A DNA stretch of 6,252 nucleotides from the NCBI GenBank assembly GCA_009776625.1, contig WRNL01000092.1, forward strand, positions 1 through 6,252. The letters are read 5' to 3'. This stretch comes from Methanomassiliicoccaceae archaeon (GTDB taxonomy: Archaea; Thermoplasmatota; Thermoplasmata; Methanomassiliicoccales; Methanomethylophilaceae). The translations under genes and the position numbers were made by a program. Of the stretch, positions 1 through 5,757 are shown in pieces. Within the stretch, counting starts at the first letter, position 1, and each line of letters starts with the position of its first letter. Under the pieces are notes generated by a model that searched no databases, was not told where the DNA came from, and saw nothing but the letters and a program-made list of their open reading frames with translations.

Positions 1-1044
1 GGGGAGCCGTTCTGCGGAGCATGCGGGCGCCGCCTCGGCGATGCGGCGCCAGACGAGAGGGTCGACGACCCAGCGGACAGCACCCCTGGAATAGAGCAGG
101 AGGGCCAGGGGGAGGCGCGCCCCAGCCTGGAGGGAGTGTTCTTCCCGGCCCTGTGCGCGTTCATCCTGGCCGTGGCCTTGTTCGAGGCGGCCGTCCTGGC
201 GGCGAACAGCGGGGACGTGTTCGGCTTCCTGTCGGACAAGTACTTCGCCATGTCCGTACTCGTGCCCTCCCCCGTGCGGGCGTTCTCCCTGGAGAGCGGG
301 GCGCTGCAGGCCTATTGGGTCGTGGTGGTCTGCGTCATCCTCTCCTGCGTCGCTTTCGCAACGTGGGGGCTCGCCAAATCCCTGTGGAAAAGGGACGGCT
401 CCCCCGCATCGGCGGCCGTCGAGGGGACCGCCCTGTTCTGGGTGTCCATCTTCTTCTGCGCCTATTATTTCATCACCATCGCCTTCACGCTCATACTGTC
501 CGCGTCTGGGGGGGATGTGACGGTCCCTGACTTCGGGGACAAGGTCTCGCAGATGTTCCTCATGGCGGAGGCCTCCGTCTGGGAGGAGGTCGTCACCCGC
601 CTGCTGCTCATAGGGGTGCCGATGGCGGTAATCTCGCTCGCCGTCACCAGGAAGGCGGAGTCCCTGAAATGCCTCCTCGGCGGCTTCGGGATGAGCACTG
701 CGGCCGCCGTCCTCATAGTCCTGTCCGCCGCCGTGTTCGGCCTGGCGCACTACTCCGGGTGGGACGACCAGGTCTGGAAGGTCATCACCACGGGCGTGTT
801 CGGGGCGGCCCTCGGGTACGTGTTCGTGCGTTTCGGGCTGTACGCGTCGATCCTCATGCACTTCATCGTCAACTACATCTCGTCCTTCGGCTGGGCGGGC
901 GCCGGCGACATAGGGGACCTTGTCGTCATGACCTCCATCGGGATCGGCTTCGTCGCCCTGTGCTACATAGCGTCAAAGCTGTGGGGGTCCAAAGAGTCCG
1001 TTAACTCGCTGCCCCTGTTCAGGAACGGGCATGTGGAGGAATGA
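1..1044 (+). CDS. Zinc-ribbon CPBP-family intramembrane protease, 5'-partial (copy 1)
   Basis: The reading frame is open from base 1 to the TGA at 1042-1044, so the gene starts left of the window. A GTG at 136 lies inside it and is not the start. The first visible residues include FCGACGRRL (Cys5, Cys8 in window numbering), the second half of a zinc ribbon as in the copy downstream. A polar, acidic linker follows to about residue 45, then hydrophobic segments near 46-69, 101-125, 144-166, 201-215, 233-251, 262-292 and 306-325. The CPBP (type II CAAX protease/Rce1-like, ABI) motifs are intact: EEVVTR (Glu195, Glu196, Arg200), FGLAH (His250) and HFIVN (His287, Asn291). Family knowledge: these residues form the active site of membrane-embedded endopeptidases that process prenylated or other membrane proteins. 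The substrate here is unknown. It is a tandem paralogue of the next gene. CPBP assignment is firm; protease activity is inferred. Confidence 0.92.
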   Translation, partial: GEPFCGACGRRLGDAAPDERVDDPADSTPGIEQEGQGEARPSLEGVFFPALCAFILAVALFEAAVLAANSGDVFGFLSDKYFAMSVLVPSPVRAFSLESGALQAYWVVVVCVILSCVAFATWGLAKSLWKRDGSPASAAVEGTALFWVSIFFCAYYFITIAFTLILSASGGDVTVPDFGDKVSQMFLMAEASVWEEVVTRLLLIGVPMAVISLAVTRKAESLKCLLGGFGMSTAAAVLIVLSAAVFGLAHYSGWDDQVWKVITTGVFGAALGYVFVRFGLYASILMHFIVNYISSFGWAGAGDIGDLVVMTSIGIGFVALCYIASKLWGSKESVNSLPLFRNGHVEE

Positions 1045-1061
1045 CGCGGGGCGCCGCCATG

Positions 1062-1075
1062 GGAAGGATATATAA
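1062..1075 (+). promoter_or_regulatory. TATA box with purine-rich BRE, promoter of CPBP copy 2
   Basis: GGAAGGA followed by TATATAA (1069-1075) has the form of an archaeal BRE plus TATA box. It lies in the 61-base gap between the two CPBP genes, so copy 2 can be transcribed separately. The first T is 31 bases before a TTG codon (1100) and 37 before the ATG (1106). Transcription would therefore begin around 1096-1100, giving almost no 5' leader. Confidence 0.7.
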
Positions 1076-1105
1076 CTCCGCCCGGCGTTCCAGGAGCGAT
1101 TGGCA

Positions 1106-2161
1106 ATGAACGACGAATGCTCCAGGTGCATAGAGTACGCCGCCGAGGGGAAGTCCTTCTGCGGCGCATGCGGCCGCCCCCTCGGCGGCGCGCCCCCTCG
1201 CCGCCCGCAGGACGGCGGCCCGAGGAGGGCGTCCGGGGGGCTCATCGGGGTCGTACTCGCCATGTTGTGCATGCTGGTCGTGTTCATCCTCGCGTTCGAG
1301 GCGATGACCCTGGCGGTCCACAGCCTGGACATACTCTCTTTCCTGCCGAGCATCAGGGTGTCGTTCCCCCTGCTCGTGCCGCTCCCTGTCTCCATGTTCT
1401 CTTTAGGGGGGGCTGCCCTGCAGGCGTATTGGGTGGCGGTGGTGGGGGTCATCTTCCTATGCATAGCCGCAGCCCTATGGAGGCTCTCGGAGGCGGCGAG
1501 GGGCCCCGGCGGCATCACAAGCCCAGACGGCATAGAGAACACCGCCGCCCTTTGGGTCTCCTTGTTCCTCTGTGCGATGATGGCGATCAGCTTCATCGTC
1601 GCGGTGGTGTGCGTGGCGATGGGCGTCGAGATGACCACCCCTGACTTCGGGGACAAGCTCCAGACGATGTTCCTCGTGGCGGACGCCGCCGTCTGGGAGG
1701 AGATTGTCACCCGCCTCGTGCTGATCGGGCTGCCGATGACGGTCATCTCGCTCATAGCCACAGGTAAGGCGGAGTCCCTGAGGTGCCTTCTCGGCGGCTT
1801 CGGGATGAGCACGGCGGCGGTGGTCCTCATAATCGTGTCGGGCGCCATCTTCGGCCTGGCGCACTACTCCGGCTGGGACGACCAGGCCTGGAAGGTCCTC
1901 ACCGCCGGCATAATGGGCGTGTTCCTCGGGTACGTGTTCGTCCGTTTCGGGCTGTACGCGTCGATCCTCATGCACTTCGCGACCAACTACCTCTCCTCCT
2001 TCGACTGGATGGGGGTCGGCGGGGTGGGCGTAATGGTCACCCTGCTGATGATGATAGCCGGTTTCTTCGCCCTGTACTACATACTCTCGAGGCTTGCCCG
2101 CTCCAAGGACGCGATCAATTCCCTCCCTGTGTTCCAGAACGGGTATATAAAGGGCGAATGA
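1106..2161 (+). CDS. Zinc-ribbon CPBP-family intramembrane protease (copy 2)
   Basis: This is a complete 351-residue protein from the ATG at 1106. A TTG at 1100 would add two residues. GGAG at 1093-1096 is 9 bases before the ATG, which favours ATG, but the TATA box position leaves the choice open. Residues 1-30 form a zinc ribbon (Cys5, Cys8, Cys19, Cys22) with a Pro/Arg-rich linker. Hydrophobic segments follow near 44-71, 104-125, 147-172, 205-219, 234-254, 263-294 and 305-328. The CPBP motifs are complete: EEIVTR (Glu198, Glu199, Arg203), FGLAH (His253) and HFATN (His290, Asn294). The protein aligns with copy 1 over its full visible length. The C-terminal half is nearly identical, while the N-terminal membrane segments have drifted. 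A membrane protease is the likely role; the zinc ribbon may bind a partner. No substrate gene is visible nearby. Confidence 0.93.
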   Translation: MNDECSRCIEYAAEGKSFCGACGRPLGGAPPRRPQDGGPRRASGGLIGVVLAMLCMLVVFILAFEAMTLAVHSLDILSFLPSIRVSFPLLVPLPVSMFSLGGAALQAYWVAVVGVIFLCIAAALWRLSEAARGPGGITSPDGIENTAALWVSLFLCAMMAISFIVAVVCVAMGVEMTTPDFGDKLQTMFLVADAAVWEEIVTRLVLIGLPMTVISLIATGKAESLRCLLGGFGMSTAAVVLIIVSGAIFGLAHYSGWDDQAWKVLTAGIMGVFLGYVFVRFGLYASILMHFATNYLSSFDWMGVGGVGVMVTLLMMIAGFFALYYILSRLARSKDAINSLPVFQNGYIKGE

Positions 2162-2178
2162 CCGCCCCTGCTACGCCC

Positions 2179-2189
2179 GGGGGGGGGGG
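2179..2189. repeat. Homopolymer tract of 11 G
   Basis: Eleven consecutive G lie in the 69-base gap (2162-2230) between the converging ends of CPBP copy 2 and the ATPase gene. No protein is affected by its length. No T-rich archaeal terminator is visible in the gap. The tract could be a slippage hotspot, or its length could be a sequencing or assembly error. Confidence 0.85.
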
Positions 2190-2230
2190 CGATGCGATGC
2201 CATTGGCGGATGAGGGCAGTGTGATTGCGA

Positions 2231-3499
2231 TCAGTCCCTCAAGCATCCGATCGGCACGATGTACACCCCGTCCTTGCGGAGGTATGCCCTGTCGGTGGCT
2301 GTGACGATCATCAGGAACGACGGCTCCCCCATCTTCTCGAGATCCACTTTTTCTTTGAACTTCATCAGGTTCTTTGCCGCCTCTTCCACGCCTTTCGAAC
2401 CGAGCTTCACCTCGGCGGCCCCCCAACGCCCGTCATAGAACTCGATCACCGCGTCCACTTCCAGCCCGTTCCTGTCGCGATAGTGGTACACCTTCCCGTC
2501 ATTGGCCTGTGCGTACACCCTCATGTCGCGTATGCATAGCGATTCGAACAGCAACCCGAACGTCCTCAGATCCCTCAACAGACCTTCAGGGGATATCTTT
2601 AGGGCGGCGGCGGCGATCGATGGGTCAATGAAATACCTCTTGGACGATGTCTGCATGACCGTGTTTGAGCGCTTATCGAAGGACCACGCCGGCATGTCCT
2701 CTATGACGAACATCCGCCTAAGTGCGTTCAGGTATGAGTAGAGGGTGTTGTCTGCGAAGGTGTTGTCTGGGTCGCCGCCGATGACGTCGTTCTTTATCGT
2801 CGTCAGTTTTGAGGGCGTCGACTCGTTGCGTGCGAGGGACCGCATAAGCCTTTCAGCCCTATCCGGGTTCCTCTCCACATCGTCCACCCTCGATATGTCT
2901 GACCTCGTCACTGTTTCCACATAGTTCCTCGCATACTTCAGAGCGATGTTCCTTTCCTTTCCGACAGATTCAGGCCATCCCCCGCGGACCAATGCGAAAG
3001 CTATGTCCTCTATGGAAAGGAGTGTGGCCCCTTCGGCCTCACCGCCATTGAAGAGCGACCGGAGCGATACGCAACCATTCGATTCCAATGATTCAAAAAG
3101 CGTCATTGGCCGCATCAACAAACGGGTTATGCGCCCAGTTCCAGTGTGTAGGCCGGCATCATCCTTTGGTACAGATGATCCCGTTAGAATAAAATGCCCC
3201 GTCCCTCCGCGCTGATCCACGGCGAAACGTACCCCGTTCCAAATTTTAGGGAACATCTGCCATTCATCGATCAGGCGAGGCGTTTCGCCCTCCAGGAGGA
3301 CGGAGGGTTTCGTCTTCATTGTGTGGAAGAGGAAGTCCTCCTCGTCTATGTCCTGCATATATAGCGCGCTGGCGGCTCTCCCTTCAGCGGTCATCGTCTT
3401 GCCGCACCATTTTGGACCTTCGATGAGCACTGCGCCGAAAGTTTTCAGGGCCATATCGAGCTCCCCGTCTATAATTCGTTTCAGATACTCGTCTTTCAC
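2231..3499 (-). CDS. AAA_14/DUF4143-type P-loop ATPase
   Basis: A complete 422-residue protein, normal length for the family. The N-terminus IEGPKWCGKT (Walker A, Gly28-Thr35), RLIDEW (Walker B, Asp78 and Glu79) and FILTGSS (103-109) are the standard motifs of AAA_14 ATPases. The C-terminal half carries the DUF4143 pattern, including YLNALRRMFVIEDMPAW (256-272). It ends with GLEVDAVIEF...WGAAEVKLG, whose Asp349, Glu363 and Lys365 fit a PD-(D/E)xK nuclease-like fold. Members are widespread in archaea and bacteria, often on mobile or variable DNA, and their function is unsettled. The start is GTG; a TATA box 26-30 bases upstream suggests a leaderless message, and no Shine-Dalgarno sequence is seen. 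Sampled 60-base stretches are 47-57% GC against 67% in CPBP copy 1, compatible with later acquisition. The 23-bp repeat array directly abuts its promoter. Confidence 0.93.
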   Translation of the reverse strand: MKDEYLKRIIDGELDMALKTFGAVLIEGPKWCGKTMTAEGRAASALYMQDIDEEDFLFHTMKTKPSVLLEGETPRLIDEWQMFPKIWNGVRFAVDQRGGTGHFILTGSSVPKDDAGLHTGTGRITRLLMRPMTLFESLESNGCVSLRSLFNGGEAEGATLLSIEDIAFALVRGGWPESVGKERNIALKYARNYVETVTRSDISRVDDVERNPDRAERLMRSLARNESTPSKLTTIKNDVIGGDPDNTFADNTLYSYLNALRRMFVIEDMPAWSFDKRSNTVMQTSSKRYFIDPSIAAAALKISPEGLLRDLRTFGLLFESLCIRDMRVYAQANDGKVYHYRDRNGLEVDAVIEFYDGRWGAAEVKLGSKGVEEAAKNLMKFKEKVDLEKMGEPSFLMIVTATDRAYLRKDGVYIVPIGCLRD

Positions 3500-3521
3500 A
3501 ATCCCAGATTGACCTGTGTGG

Positions 3522-3530
3522 TATATTTAT
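3522..3530 (-). promoter_or_regulatory. TATA box of the ATPase gene
   Basis: On the minus strand this reads ATAAATATA, 26-30 bases before the GTG start, depending on which T is counted. That is the spacing expected for a leaderless archaeal transcript. The BRE position immediately upstream lies at the edge of the repeat array, whose first unit begins only 4 bases beyond the TATA box. A protein bound to the array would therefore meet the TBP/TFB complex. Confidence 0.7.
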
Positions 3531-3534
3531 CTAT

Positions 3535-3640
3535 TGATGGTTTTTGCAGGTTCCTGTTGATGGTTTTTGCAGGTTCCTGTTGATGGTTTTTGCAGGTTCC
3601 TGTTGATGGTTTTTGCAGGTTCCTGTTGATGGTTTTTGCA
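3535..3640. repeat. Perfect 23-bp tandem repeat array, 4.6 copies
   Basis: Four identical 23-bp units start at 3535, 3558, 3581 and 3604, followed by a 14-base fifth unit (3627-3640). On the plus strand each unit is TGATGGTTTTTGCA followed by GGTTCCTGT. Five copies of the 14-mer thus alternate with four identical 9-mers. Each junction contains CAGG-TT-CCTG, a small dyad at 3547, 3570, 3593 and 3616. The unit is 10/23 GC, AT-richer than the surrounding genes, and 23 is not a multiple of 3, so it is not coding. There are no unique spacers, so it is not a CRISPR array. It fills the gap between the TIM-barrel gene and the ATPase promoter. Iterated binding sites (operator or iteron-like) are plausible; a neutral slippage-expanded microarray is the alternative. 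Confidence 0.97.
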
Positions 3641-3651
3641 AAGAACATCAA
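3626..3651. other. 26-bp imperfect palindrome joining repeat array and stop codon
   Basis: The sequence is centred on TGCA (3637-3640). The left arm TTGATGGTTTT (3626-3636) and right arm AAGAACATCAA (3641-3651) match in 9 of 11 positions. The left arm comes from the truncated fifth repeat; the right arm contains the stop codon (3648-3650, minus strand) of the TIM-barrel gene. In RNA it could form an 11-pair hairpin with two mismatches at the 3' end of that operon. No U tract follows, so a terminator role is uncertain. Confidence 0.6.
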
Positions 3652-4412
3652 ATTCTGCGCATGATCTCTTCTAGCCTTTTCTTCGACTCGACGGAGGATG
3701 CCAGATTCCTGGACTCGATAATGTAGTCACCCCGATAGCCCCTCAGCCTCGACAGGACATGGGTGAAATCGATGTTCCCGTCGCCGATCGTCATGTGGTC
3801 GTCGTTCTTGCCGAGGTTGTCATGTATGTGGACGTTCGCTATCCTCCCGTCGAACGCGTCTATGCAACCGTCGATCGCGCCCATCGTGTTCGCATGGCCG
3901 ATGTCGAAGCATATCGACAGGTCTGTGCCGTCGATCATGTCCAGGAGCTCGCCTGGGGTCTGCCCCATCATCACGGCGAACGACGGCATGTTCTCCACCG
4001 CCACAGTGACCCCGTGCTCCCTCGCCCCTTTCTCGATCGCTTTCAGCGAGAGCTTCGACAGCCGAACGGAACGTTCCCTGACATCATGCAGGACCATGGA
4101 GTACAGCCCTGGATGGACCGTCACCGTCCTCACGTCCATGCGGGCGGCGTGCTCCATCGTCCTGAGCATCTCCCCCACCGAGGCCTCCCTGATCCTCTCG
4201 TTGAGGGCCGCGATGTTTATGTCGCATATCGGGGCGTGTATCGAGTACCTCATGCTGTAGAGGGCCCTCATCCCGTCGAACCTCGAGGAGAAGATAGCAA
4301 GGTCGTTCTCCGCCTCGGAGAATATCTCCCACAGCCCGAATTCCTTCGACACCTCCTCCATGACCGCTTCGGGAGCCACTGTGCCGAACTGCGTGCATGA
4401 CATCCCGATCAT
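3648..4412 (-). CDS. Xylose-isomerase-like TIM-barrel protein (sugar phosphate isomerase/epimerase family)
   Basis: A complete 254-residue protein of the AP_endonuc_2/xylose isomerase-like TIM-barrel superfamily, at normal length. The expected metal and substrate residues occur in order at strand ends: His59 (YSIHAP), His100 (VTVHPG), Glu140 (AVENMP), Asp170 and His173 (CFDIGHAN), His195 and His197 (NVHIHDN), Asp211 (IGDGNIDF) and Glu233 (IIES). Family knowledge: members are divalent-metal isomerases, epimerases or endonuclease-IV-like enzymes. Substrate cannot be told from sequence. The ATG at 4412 is well fixed: it overlaps the upstream UPF0201 stop as ATGA and has a strong Shine-Dalgarno sequence. 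It is therefore the second gene of a coupled operon. The short N-terminus (MIGMSCTQFG) goes straight into the first barrel strand. Endonuclease IV itself is less likely because only part of its motif set is seen. Confidence 0.9.
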   Translation of the reverse strand: MIGMSCTQFGTVAPEAVMEEVSKEFGLWEIFSEAENDLAIFSSRFDGMRALYSMRYSIHAPICDINIAALNERIREASVGEMLRTMEHAARMDVRTVTVHPGLYSMVLHDVRERSVRLSKLSLKAIEKGAREHGVTVAVENMPSFAVMMGQTPGELLDMIDGTDLSICFDIGHANTMGAIDGCIDAFDGRIANVHIHDNLGKNDDHMTIGDGNIDFTHVLSRLRGYRGDYIIESRNLASSVESKKRLEEIMRRI

Positions 4413-4795
4413 TGCCTCACCTCCTCCCCGTCCACCGTCCTCGGCGCGATGCGGTCGATGACATGTTCCGGCTCGTCCGTCTCTATGGCCACGCGGAGCG
4501 TACCCAGAACCGTGCCCGGGTCGGTGAAGGACACCTTCCCGACGAAGGCGACCTGCTTGTTCAGGTGCAGCGTTATCTGCCCGCCTCTGGCCCCCTTGAA
4601 CATCATGGACCTCGTGCTGTCCAGTATCTTCTGCCTGCGTATCAGCTCGCAGAACCGGTCCATGCCCGCCGTCCCCTCGAACCCGACGGCCGTCTCCTCG
4701 ATCGAGGCGTCCGGGAATATGCTCAGGATCGCCGCTGCGACCTTTTCAGGGTCCTCGCTGGGGCATACTGGGCATGATATCCGGGCTATGGCCAT
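4409..4795 (-). CDS. UPF0201 family protein (predicted RNA-binding)
   Basis: A complete 128-residue protein matching the archaeal UPF0201 family (Pfam RNA_binding, from memory). Landmarks are the N-terminal strand and CPSEDPEKVAAAILSIFPDA (11-30), the signature LIRRQKILDSTR (51-62), HLNKQVAFVGKVSF (77-90) and the C-terminal VIDRIAPRTVDG (112-123). Family knowledge: a compact alpha/beta fold resembling RNA-binding domains, cytoplasmic, cellular role not established. In some euryarchaea it is fused to the kinase-like UPF0200; here it stands alone and is followed by the TIM-barrel gene with an ATGA overlap. The ATG at 4795 lies 27 bases after the first T of a TATA box, so the message is probably leaderless and this is the first gene of the operon. 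The start agrees with the family N-terminus. Confidence 0.9.
   Translation of the reverse strand: MAIARISCPVCPSEDPEKVAAAILSIFPDASIEETAVGFEGTAGMDRFCELIRRQKILDSTRSMMFKGARGGQITLHLNKQVAFVGKVSFTDPGTVLGTLRVAIETDEPEHVIDRIAPRTVDGEEVRQ
4417..4424 (-). promoter_or_regulatory. Strong Shine-Dalgarno of the TIM-barrel gene
   Basis: GGAGGTGA on the minus strand, 4 bases before the ATG at 4412. It lies inside the end of the UPF0201 coding region and is preceded by another GGA. It fixes the start and contrasts with the apparently leaderless first genes of the neighbouring transcripts. Confidence 0.85.
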
Positions 4796-4816
4796 GGTAC
4801 ATGCAGACGTTGCGCG

Positions 4817-4830
4817 TATATACTTCCTTT
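4817..4830 (-). promoter_or_regulatory. BRE/TATA promoter of the UPF0201 operon
   Basis: On the minus strand AAAGGAAG (4830-4823) precedes TATATA (4822-4817), a textbook archaeal BRE plus TATA arrangement. The first T is 27 bases before the ATG at 4795, so transcription should begin at or within a base or two of the start codon. Confidence 0.8.
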
Positions 4831-4862
4831 GCAGAGCCGGGCCTGACGCGGGTTTTGGGCAA

Positions 4863-4878
4863 CGTGCCCCTCGGCACG
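4863..4878 (-). terminator. GC stem-loop downstream of the membrane protein gene, possible terminator
   Basis: CGTGCC and GGCACG form a perfect 6-bp stem with a 4-base loop, 26-41 bases after the stop of the 4904-5596 gene. An alternative hairpin, CCTCG-TGC-CGAGG, overlaps it on the minus strand. It is followed by AAAA rather than a U tract, so termination is only a possibility. Confidence 0.3.
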
Positions 4879-4903
4879 AGGGCGTCCCTGGCAGGTAGAG
4901 CGT

Positions 4904-5596
4904 TCAGCCGAGGAACACCGCCGCCCACGAGAATACGCCTGCGACGGATAGGAACACGAGCCCTATCTTCTGGCCCCTCCTGCCCTTCAGATGGTTCAGC
5001 CTTGCGACCTCCTCCAGCCCCGCCCTGTCCTCTATGGACGCGAAACATTGCAACTGGTACTGCCTGCTCCTGTCGCGGTAGATGAACAGCCCCTCGCCCT
5101 CGCGCATGTCTACCATGCTGAACGTCTTGTTGAGCCTGTGCCGGTACACCACGACCTCGTGTGTGCCTACTGGCACTGACAGCCCGACCTCGCCCCCGGC
5201 GTACGCCTCCGCCGCCCTCTCCTTGTCGATGAACACCTGGAACGGCATGTCGCCGAACACGTACCTTGACACGGCCACCGACATGGACGGGGGGCCGTCT
5301 TGGAACCGGCCGTAGGCCGTTCCCGTCCGACCGGGCCCGGAGGCGTCGCGCTCCGACAGCAGCCGGTAGAGGATACTGGCCGCCCCGAGAGAGAATATCG
5401 CGCCAAGGGCCGCCATGAACCCCACGTTGAAAAAGCGGTAAAGGAACACGGCTGAGAACGACGACACCATGACGAGGTACATCTGGACCGGGAACCGGCC
5501 CTGCGACCTGTACGTGTGCCACGTTATCACCGCCGTTATAAGCAGCAGGGGCGCGAGGCAAGCCACGATAATCGCCACCATAACCAGGTCTATCAT
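4904..5596 (-). CDS. Unrecognised four-segment membrane protein with conserved soluble domain (paralogue A)
   Basis: A 230-residue protein from the ATG at 5596. A longer in-frame reading would run through the TATA box at 5698-5704 and has no other normal start, so it was rejected. Hydrophobic segments lie at about 3-25, 37-54, 56-79 and 210-229. Between them is a soluble region (about 103-200) containing SRYVFGDMPFQVFIDKERA, GTHEVVVYRHRLNK and REGEGLFIYRD. Its short alternating strands and GxHxVxV turn resemble beta-sandwich domains of the PEGA or related type, but I do not recognise the family. Positive residues flanking the segments (YRSQGR, HLKGRRGQK) place the soluble domain in the cytoplasm by the positive-inside rule. 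The neighbouring partial gene upstream is a clear paralogue. Translation probably follows a small upstream ORF that ends 4 bases before the ATG; only a weak GGGGG stands as ribosome site. Confidence 0.82.
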   Translation of the reverse strand: MIDLVMVAIIVACLAPLLLITAVITWHTYRSQGRFPVQMYLVMVSSFSAVFLYRFFNVGFMAALGAIFSLGAASILYRLLSERDASGPGRTGTAYGRFQDGPPSMSVAVSRYVFGDMPFQVFIDKERAAEAYAGGEVGLSVPVGTHEVVVYRHRLNKTFSMVDMREGEGLFIYRDRSRQYQLQCFASIEDRAGLEEVARLNHLKGRRGQKIGLVFLSVAGVFSWAAVFLG

Positions 5597-5600
5597 GCGG

Positions 5601-5675
5601 TCACGCCCCCTGCATGTATGCGCTGGATGCCCGCTCAGGGCGTCGCCGGAGTATGTAGTCGTACATGCCGAGCAT
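5601..5675 (-). CDS. Possible 24-residue leaderless small ORF
   Basis: The ATG at 5675 lies 28 bases after the first T of the TATA box at 5698-5704. That is the same spacing as the UPF0201 promoter to its start, so a transcript would begin almost exactly at this codon. The peptide has 24 residues, starting MLGMYDYI, with a basic core RRRPER (10-15) and ending YMQGA. It stops with TGA 4 bases before the ATG of the membrane protein gene. A second in-frame ATG at 5666 would give 21 residues. It may be a leader peptide, a small protein or chance. The evidence is position only; no homologue is known to me. Confidence 0.4.
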   Translation of the reverse strand: MLGMYDYILRRRPERASSAYMQGA

Positions 5676-5697
5676 ATAGAGCGAATCGCCAGTGCGG

Positions 5698-5704
5698 TAT
5701 ATAT
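5698..5704 (-). promoter_or_regulatory. TATA box upstream of small ORF and membrane protein paralogue A
   Basis: Minus-strand ATATATA preceded by AACGG. Expected transcription start is near 5675, which is an ATG. This leaves a leader of about 80 bases before the main gene at 5596, unlike the leaderless neighbours. A short dyad GTGC-GCT-GCAC (5715-5725) sits about 10 bases upstream and could be a binding site. Confidence 0.65.
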
Positions 5705-5727
5705 CCGTTGCCAAGTGCGCTGCACGG

Positions 5728-5752
5728 CGGGTCGCGCTGACTATACGACCCG
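5728..5752. other. Perfect 7-bp inverted repeat with 11-base spacer
   Basis: CGGGTCG (5728-5734) and CGACCCG (5746-5752) are exact reverse complements separated by 11 bases. The repeat lies 55-79 bases beyond the stop of paralogue B and upstream of the TATA box at 5698. It could be an RNA hairpin in the 3' end of paralogue B's message, or an operator-like dyad. Confidence 0.5.
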
Positions 5753-5757
5753 ATAAC

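Noticed and set aside
136..1044. Separate 302-residue gene starting at GTG 136
   Set aside because: The frame is open back to base 1 and encodes FCGACGRRL, matching the zinc ribbon of the downstream paralogue, so the gene starts outside the window.
973..1848. Minus-strand 291-residue ORF
   Set aside because: It runs antisense across the end of CPBP copy 1, the promoter and much of CPBP copy 2; its repeated motifs simply mirror the paralogy of the sense genes.
2144..2150. TATA box (TATATAA) for a plus-strand gene after 2161
   Set aside because: It encodes the C-terminal GYIKG of CPBP copy 2, and downstream plus-strand ORFs are short and antisense to the ATPase gene.
3535..3640. CRISPR array
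   Set aside because: The units are directly adjacent with no unique spacers, and there are no cas genes in the window.
3759..4400. Plus-strand 213-residue ORF
   Set aside because: It is antisense to the TIM-barrel gene, rich in Arg, His and Pro as expected of a GC-rich shadow frame, with no recognisable domain.
5597..5725. N-terminal extension of membrane paralogue A
   Set aside because: It contains the TATA box at 5698-5704, and its residues look like non-coding translation; the ATG at 5596 begins a clean membrane segment.
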